From Musa acuminata AAA Group (lineage: Eukaryota; Streptophyta; Magnoliopsida; Zingiberales; Musaceae), in contig NC_088340.1 in assembly GCF_036884655.1 (NCBI RefSeq), positions 62,001 to 126,000 of the forward strand: a DNA stretch of 64,000 nucleotides, given 5' to 3'. The notes under the pieces were generated by a model. The model saw nothing but the letters and a program-made list of their open reading frames with translations. It made no database searches and was not told the origin of the DNA. The number at the start of each line of letters is the position of its first letter. Position 1 is the stretch's first letter. Of this stretch, positions 57,735 to 64,000 are shown in pieces. Position numbers and translations under genes: made by a program.

Positions 57735-58925
57735 AAAACTATATATGAATTAGTAAAATATAAGATTAAGATCATTTTGATCCTACATCATTTAAATCCT
57801 AATGATTTACTGATGTTTAAAATAATCTTTATATTTCAAAAAATATAATATATAAGTTCCTCCTATCAAGTTTCAGTTAACAAATGTTAGAATCTACTCA
57901 CCTAACATGTTAACTTCATAATAAATTATTAATATAATGATAAATATAATTTATATTTAAAAAAGAATCTATTTTAGCCCATATGATTTTACTTTTATCT
58001 AAAATAACTCCTATATTTTAAAAAACATATCATATGAGCCCCTCCCGTCAAACCTGAGTGAACAGACATTTAAAATATGGTTACATGACATATTGACTCA
58101 TAATAAATTATTAATATAATAATACATATAATTTAAATTTAAAAAATTGAGATCACTATCAATGGCGGGAGGAAACATCGTCATGGAAGCGACCACCAAC
58201 AACAGTACCAAGTTGTTATTGCTTAGCAAGGCATCATACACACGTAGTCTCTCCTGTACTAACGACACACTCAAGAGCTTCTAATCTTACCTCGGATGGA
58301 TGTGTAGCAACAAATCCAACGCTAAGCATGCAATGGTCTCCTAGTCCCTCTTTCTCCTTATCGCCTCCCACTTCGTCCTCTCCTGCACCCCCACTCATTA
58401 TGCATACGACATTGTGGTCCAGCTTTCACTCACCTCTGCCTCTGACCTCTCCTATTTCTACCTCTCTGCTTTCATCTATCGCTACGCCTTCATCGTTTCC
58501 TCTTCCTCGATAAAATAGATTTTTTTAAAAAAATTAAATTATACATATAATTGTATTAATGATTTATTATAAAACAGCATATCATGTAAGTCGATTCTAA
58601 TGTTGTCAACTCATACTTGACATAAAGAGCTTATATGCTATATTTTTTAAAATGTAAAGATTATTTTAGACAAACAAAATCTTTAAGTGATCCATAACCA
58701 AAACCACAAAGCTAAAATGAATTTTTTTTTTAAACTTAAATTACATGTATCATTATATCTATTAATTCAGATTTAACGAGTGAGACTTATATATTATATC
58801 TTTAAAAATCTAAGGATTATTTTAGACATAAGTAAATCATAGAAACTTAAGTGATCTATAACAAAAACCACATAGGCTAAGGCTAAAATGAAGCTTTAAG
58901 GCTAAAATGAACCTTTAACCTCATT
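57735..58925. mobile_element. AT-rich fold-back structure with a gene fragment in the loop
   Basis: The left arm (57735-58150) consists of two units sharing (T/C)TAAAATAA(T/C)...AAAAAA(T/C)ATA(A/T)(C/T)ATA. The right arm (58515-58925) contains the same two-unit arrangement in reverse orientation, for example TAAAGATTATTTTAGACA near 58660 and AAGGATTATTTTAGACATAA near 58812. The loop 58150-58515 is GC-richer. The arms are diverged, and exact ends and target duplication were not found. Confidence 0.6.
58264..58518 (+). pseudogene. Fragment resembling DUF3537 membrane proteins
   Basis: One plus-strand frame reads DTLKSF, stop, SYLGWMCSNKSNAKHAMVS, stop, SLFLLIASHFVLSC, then THYAYDIVVQLSLTSASDLS and YFYLSAFIYRYAFI, ending at the stop 58516-58518. 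DUF3537 proteins of plants have the order LRSF..L.W.C.D.S / SHFVLSC / YD.VVQLSLTS..ALS / LS.FVRRYG. I recognise that order, so I call this a fragment of the N-terminal membrane domain. Two internal stops and loss of the following RRFLFLDK segment make it non-functional. It lies in the loop of the fold-back, which suggests capture. Family similarity is from memory and needs a search. Confidence 0.55.
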
Positions 58926-59086
58926 CATAGCATCGAACCTGCAATAAGCTCCTATCCAATGTCCTATGTAGTATCAAATGCTAAAAAATTAAATAATATA
59001 TAATATTTTTATTGATAATATTTAAGTCATTAATATTATAATACATATTAAATCTTTATTTTTTTCTCATTCCAATAATACTAATT

Positions 59087-59235
59087 ATCAAGGTTCATCG
59101 TACCGTACCGACGTTTCGATCCGAGCTCGATTCGATACGGTACCAATATATCGAACAATACCGAACGGTCCGTGTATTGATATGCCATCGGAATGCCATC
59201 GGACCGATACGTACCACCCATACCGAACGGTACCA
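59087..59235. mobile_element. Fragment of the GTACCG-rich element family
   Basis: It begins TCAAGGTTCATCGTACCGTA and carries CGAACGGTACC-type palindromes. It resembles the left end at 54630 and the copy at 47083; the other end is missing. Confidence 0.5.
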
Positions 59236-59636
59236 TTGAAAAATGATCATGTGAATCATTTATATAATTTTTTTATATTCAAGTACTATTTTGATATCGA
59301 TTCACTTTTTTTAATCAAAATAAGATCTCCACAATCAGTTCTACATTGAAAAACATTCCGTTGATTCAAATGGCATCAGGTTAAGCATTAATCCACATGG
59401 ATGTCCTGGAGGATTAAGTTTATTTGAAATATAAAAAATAATAGTATCTGATATTGGATGTACAAAGTGTCACAAAAAATTTTCGGGGACTGTTGTGTAT
59501 GTGCATGAACAACAGGCAGCATAATAATGTGTAGTAAGTTGACAGCATCTGATAGAATGGTCATTATACAGTAGAAGTAACCACCACCCAAGCTTCATCA
59601 CTTTATCAAAAATAAAAACACATTTGGATTCTACCA

Positions 59637-59660
59637 TATATATATATATATATATATATA
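59637..59660 (+). repeat. (TA)n microsatellite
   Basis: Twelve or so TA dinucleotides in a row. Confidence 0.95.
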
Positions 59661-59915
59661 ATAGAGTTAATAACAGAATATTATATGGTCGCTCAAGAGG
59701 GTGCTTACAGTCCTTTATAGCCATCATGACTGGTCCCAAGAGGTTCTCGTGCCCGTGGTACAAAAAGGGCTTCGAAACCATATCTGTTGGATAGTTGGCT
59801 TAAACAGGAAATGGCAAGTCACACTGGAATAATACAAATGAAATGCCACAATAATTAATAAAACAGATTAGAAGAATCGGAAAAGGGCAGGTAAACTCGG
59901 CGATGATACGCAAGC

Positions 59916-62900
59916 CTAAGAGCCTCGTGTCAGTCTCTGCATCTCTCCTTGCCCATCTAGTGTTGCCATGAGCAGCGGAGGTGCATATTGTGCAGTTCCT
60001 TGATGCTCTTCAGCATCTTGGCAGAAGGAGAGTATGATTGTATCAATTGACATCTCGACCACTGCAAAGAAGAGCGTCGCAACTACGTAGCCAAGCCCCC
60101 AACTTACCTACATGAAGATGCAAGCATGTTACTCTGGGCTTCAAGTTACATCTCCAAGAACAAAGGATAATTATAATCCAGCAGGAAATGCTTCTGTCTG
60201 GAGACAAGCCTTACAAGAATGAAGAACTCGAGATTTCAAGAAACAGACCCCATGACCATGCCAAGAACATTTGACCAACAAGTTGTTTACTCTAATTGTA
60301 CTCATGCCACTATGCAGACACTTCACTTTGACTAAACTGATAGTTAAATTAGAAGTGAATTTAATTTCCTAAACTAAGACATTTAAGTTTATTTTCCTTA
60401 TTCGATCCTATCCCAAGTACATCTTTGTTGCATAAATGTTAACTAATCTTGTAAAGGGATCAAGAAACTTTTTTTGTCACTATAATTCTTATGTATTAGG
60501 AATATTGGACGATCGACATATTGCACAAAATGCATGAAGCAAAATGCTTCGTAAATCCAATAGCTGGCTTTGCATCCTTTGTCAGTAATTAAGGAATGAG
60601 AAAGACTTTCGGAAATCTCATCAAATGAATTAGAGTGATTTAAGACAGTTTGACACACATATTATGCCGCTACCACTGCATGATCGCAACAAGTTTCACA
60701 GGGAGCTGTTCATTAAAATTCAGATAAGTCTATTTCCTAGACAAACTTGAGAAATCATGAACTATTTCCGAGACAAACTTGAGGAATCATGAAGCAATCC
60801 TCTGATGCCATACACCAAATAAAATACTCCAAGACTATCCTAGACCTGATGTCTTGCTGATTTTCTATTGCGCATTGGTCAAGTTTGTCTCTACGGAAAT
60901 TCAAATTCAATCGAGTATGGCTTGTGCAATGATATGCAACTCTCAACAAAATAACTCACAGGAACCAGGCAATCGAAAGAAATTGGAAGTAACATTTTAA
61001 AAGAAAACTTACCAGAACAGGGAACAAAGGGGATGAAATCTTGTTATGGGCAGACTTGTATTTGTGGGTGTCCAGCATGAGGAATGCAAATAATGCACAA
61101 AAGAGGCTGACACATAATTTTCCAAGGTAAAGAATCACATCTCCAATGACATTGACCTTTCCTATGCGCAATATATTGTTCACAATCAACCCAGTAGCAA
61201 TAGCAGATGCTCTGTTAAATCCTTTTCCTGTGATAGCAATCTGTGTGATAAAAATGACCAATATAAGTTTGCCATAAAACAAAAGATTTTAAATATAGAA
61301 CACGCTAGGACTTGCAAATGAACAATGTCGCACTAATTCTAGTTAGTGATGATCATAAATTTGTGGTTGATGTTAGTTGCTTTAACTCCTATATACACTC
61401 AAATGAAGATGTAATAATGAAATAAAGAAATCTCCCTCATCTGTCCTTTTTGGTATAGAAAATATGAAAATTCAGTTATGGAGGGGATTGCAAATGACAT
61501 TTAAAATGTTGCCAAAGTCGAAAGTAAGGCTCTTTCAAGCCTTCATCAAAGTTCTGAGATTCTTTGCAACACCAAGGACACAAGAAATTTGAACATAAGA
61601 AAATTGATTGACATATCAGTTTTATGAAGTACTTCGCAAATTGAAAATCAACTTAATTAAGGAACAAGAGAGCAAGCTTTATCTGCTCTTTAGAGGCAGA
61701 AATATTAAATGTTGCATGTCCTGCATGGACGTGAAGTACAAGCTTCTATCCAAAATCTTACCATAATATATGCATTACGATTCACAGACTTGATGGTCCA
61801 ATCAATGCATCCTAAGCAGCACTGAGAAGAAGTGGACATCAACTTTTCAATGCAGGTTACTGGAGCAGGATCCCCATGTCTTATCCTGCGGCGTAAAGCC
61901 TCAAGTATGAATCGCACCCATTCAACAATTGATACAATAAGGGAACCAAGTGCCACAGATCCTAGATTGTATCGCAAGAGCCGTTTCATTGAAGAAAATA
62001 CAGGAAGAAATGGAATCTCCTGCTGCATTCAAATTAAGAGAGTCATCTACCAAAAATGGAATAACAAGAGAAAATGGATAATCAATATCATAAGGTTCAT
62101 GCTGAGCTCAATAAATATTTGAACTTTTCCATGTTGCACAGTATGATGTTCTTTAAATAAGGTAGATAAAGACATTGCATCATCTGAATTCTGAACACCA
62201 TAAAAACAAAAAATATAGCAAGATATTTGTGGCTTCTTTAAATTATTGTTATGCTGAAGGATATTTAATTTGGGTCCTGGACTCGTACCAGTCTGGGCCA
62301 ACACACATAAAAAGCAAAAACATGTAAGACATCTGTGTTTCTTGAAATAGAAATATATTGTTACACTCAAGGATTTTAATTTCTGGACTGGTATCCACCC
62401 AACAAAAAAGGATTTACTAAGAACCCCAAGAGCCAGATAACAATAATTTAAGATGCAAGAGAACTTCAAGGATTTCTATCAAGTTATGACCAGACCACTT
62501 TTGCACTAATATAATTTCTGAAGTTACTAAAGATTTAGCTACACTTCCAGATTTCAAATTTCCGAACTCTGTGAGCTTAAGTGCATGCAGAATTGTGCCT
62601 GCATAGATATAAACAGATCCTGAGTCTCAAACAGCTAAAATTGCAGCTTTACTTACCGAAATCTCACCACGAGCCCAGTAGTAAGAGGCAACCGATCCAG
62701 CAATTACAGTTGATGAGCATGCAATGATAAACTGTGTTGCCCAGTAACATCCAAATAGGTGAAAAAGGATAGATATTCCAATATGAGGAGTGTAATGGAT
62801 ACTATAGCCACAACAATTATCACAATTGACCTTGTTAGACTTCAGGTCAAATGAACAGCAATTAACATTGCAATCATTTTTTAGGATCTGGCCAGAGCTG

Positions 62901-63921
62901 AAAAGATGAAGGGCAGCAGAAAACCAGAAAACATAGAATATTGCAAGGATAACATATGGCAGTATTGGGAAAATTATAAGAGCCTGAACTTCACCTATGA
63001 CTTTAGCTGCAACCTGAATAAGCACAGAGAAGTTAGCTTTTACTTTTACATGATGAAGCATACTATTCTTAAAATGCATAAAGAAGATACCAATTGCAAA
63101 ATCCTGATCATGATGTTTCTGAAATACTACGTGAGTTTGAAGATGCTCAACAAAGCAAACTGGATTTTGCCAGCTCATGTAAGAAATTGTAGTTGCAGAT
63201 TCAGCTGCTTTCAAAATCATAATTACCTTTAAAACAGATGTTGCTATAAGTAGTCGGCGGACAATCGCTATTGAAGAAAGGAAGGAAATAATCATGACTA
63301 TTGTCATAAGAACAGCTACAACATGAAGGTGATTTATTTCCTGCATTGACGCTTGAAGTAAGCCAAAACAAAGAGACAATTACCAAATGCTTGTCTTATG
63401 ATAGGGACAAACCCGGCCACTTATGTGAACGTAGGGGTCGCTTTCACCAATAACAACTGATAAGGCATCACTACCAATCCACCCAGCTGAAAAACATCAA
63501 ATAACACTTCTGTTCAATGCTTATAGTTAAGAAGAAAGTTTTCATTAGAAAATAAGATGAAAATGTATAATCATAGCCTCGATCATGAGATGTATTTACA
63601 TTTGGAAAATGAATAAATTGGCCATTTTTCATTGTTGACATCAAACAATTTTGTACTAGAAACATTTGGTCAACAGGACATGCAGCATAATAACTGCTCA
63701 ACTACAAAAGAGCATTTGTGGGAAATGTACATCTGACCTTTTCTGTAATAAAGCATTGCCACAGATATTACAAGGGCATTGAAGAGAATCACTGTTATCC
63801 AAGTCATTCCAGCAACAAAATGGCGTATCATCAATAGCCAGATAATGGACAAAAAGAGGGGTAGAATTCCTCCGCAGACAACTAAGACAGGCCCAGCTTT
63901 CCAAATATCTGCCATGTATCT
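59916..63921 (-). CDS. Choline transporter-like protein (SLC44/CTL family), 3' part, seven exons in view
   Basis: Minus-strand exons: 63738-63921, 63413-63486, 63227-63340, 62657-63013, 61762-62022, 61013-61240, 59916-60107. They join in phase to 1410 nt (469 residues plus stop 59916-59918). Recognisable order: RYMADIWKAGPVLVVCGGILPLFLSIIWLL, AGWIGSDALSVVIGESDPYVHISGR, EINHLHVVAVLMTIVM. Then come VAAKVIGEVQALIIFPILPY, a cysteine-rich loop (NCC..DNCCGYS), HIGISILFHLFGCYWATQFI, GSVASYYWARGEIS, and the typical C-terminus NRNAYIM|IAITGKGF and SSPLFPVL|VSWGLGYVVATLFFAVVEMSIDTIILSFCQD. Many membrane segments alternate with short loops. Family knowledge: plant CTL1 affects choline homeostasis and membrane trafficking at the trans-Golgi. 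The N-terminal about 230 residues lie beyond 64000. The 63341-63412 intron is only 72 nt. Confidence 0.9.
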
Positions 63922-64000
63922 CTGCATAGCAGAAAATTTCATGAGCAATGGTTTCAATCAGATGATGAGGTACTCTTGGGGAAAGAGAATGATAATGCAT

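Noticed and set aside
63341..63383. A 43-nt CTL intron starting GTAATT
   Set aside because: It is too short for a plant intron and shifts the conserved frame; the 72-nt alternative restores it.
63698..64000. 100-codon frame reaching the window end on the minus strand
   Set aside because: It is a shadow of the CTL exon 63738-63921 in another frame; the remainder is intron.
1..64000. tRNA, rRNA and small nuclear RNA genes
   Set aside because: I looked for tRNA box motifs and rRNA-like stretches by eye and found only primer sites that match tRNA ends. A covariance search would be decisive.

Overview
The window is plant nuclear DNA, almost certainly from a monocot. The retroelement proteins, the GC-rich leaders and the gene models recall banana/Ensete (Musaceae), but that is a recollection and was not tested. 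About the first two thirds (1-43494) is one old retrotransposon neighbourhood. The last third (43500-64000) holds three ordinary plant genes on the background of small DNA elements.

Region 1-43494. The oldest layer is a Ty3/gypsy element of the Tat type lying on the minus strand. Its 5' LTR is at 42612-43494, followed leftward by gag, protease, reverse transcriptase, RNase H and integrase. An extra gene on the opposite strand lies near its 3' end, and its 3' LTR is left of the window. It has been cut open repeatedly. A small 5.3-kb gypsy element (1136-6401) sits in the antisense gene. A 20.7-kb block (8242-28972) sits in the integrase gene. A SIRE-like copia element (30177-38228) sits between RT and RNase H. 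A truncated copia LTR (40126-41257) sits between gag and protease.

The 20.7-kb block is itself a nest. Copia element A (plus strand) carries a sister element B (minus strand) inside its 3' LTR. B carries element C (21545-25218) in its leader. C has perfect LTR and target-site structure but no protein genes; its interior is a chain of GC-rich minisatellites. Target-site duplications support each step: acatc for A, gagag for B, ccttc for C, acacc for D, and an imperfect ctgac/ccgac for the small gypsy. The order of insertion can therefore be read directly.

Region 43495-64000. A short intronless NF-YC gene (43948-44265, plus) lies just outside the Tat element. A complete 11-exon ODR4-like gene (47885-57562, minus, 489 codons by my exon joining) contains a hAT-like MITE, a degenerate relative of it and a second inverted-repeat element in its introns. 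The 3' part of a choline transporter-like (SLC44/CTL) gene (59916 to beyond 64000, minus; seven exons in view) follows. Between the last two genes is a large AT-rich fold-back structure (57735-58925) whose loop contains a broken fragment resembling DUF3537 membrane proteins.

No function links the three genes. No tRNA, rRNA or CRISPR was seen. The least ordinary objects are element C, the pol-less SIRE-like element D with its GGTACC-centred palindromes, the fold-back structure with a captured gene fragment, and the evenly spaced hairpin motif in the copia leaders.
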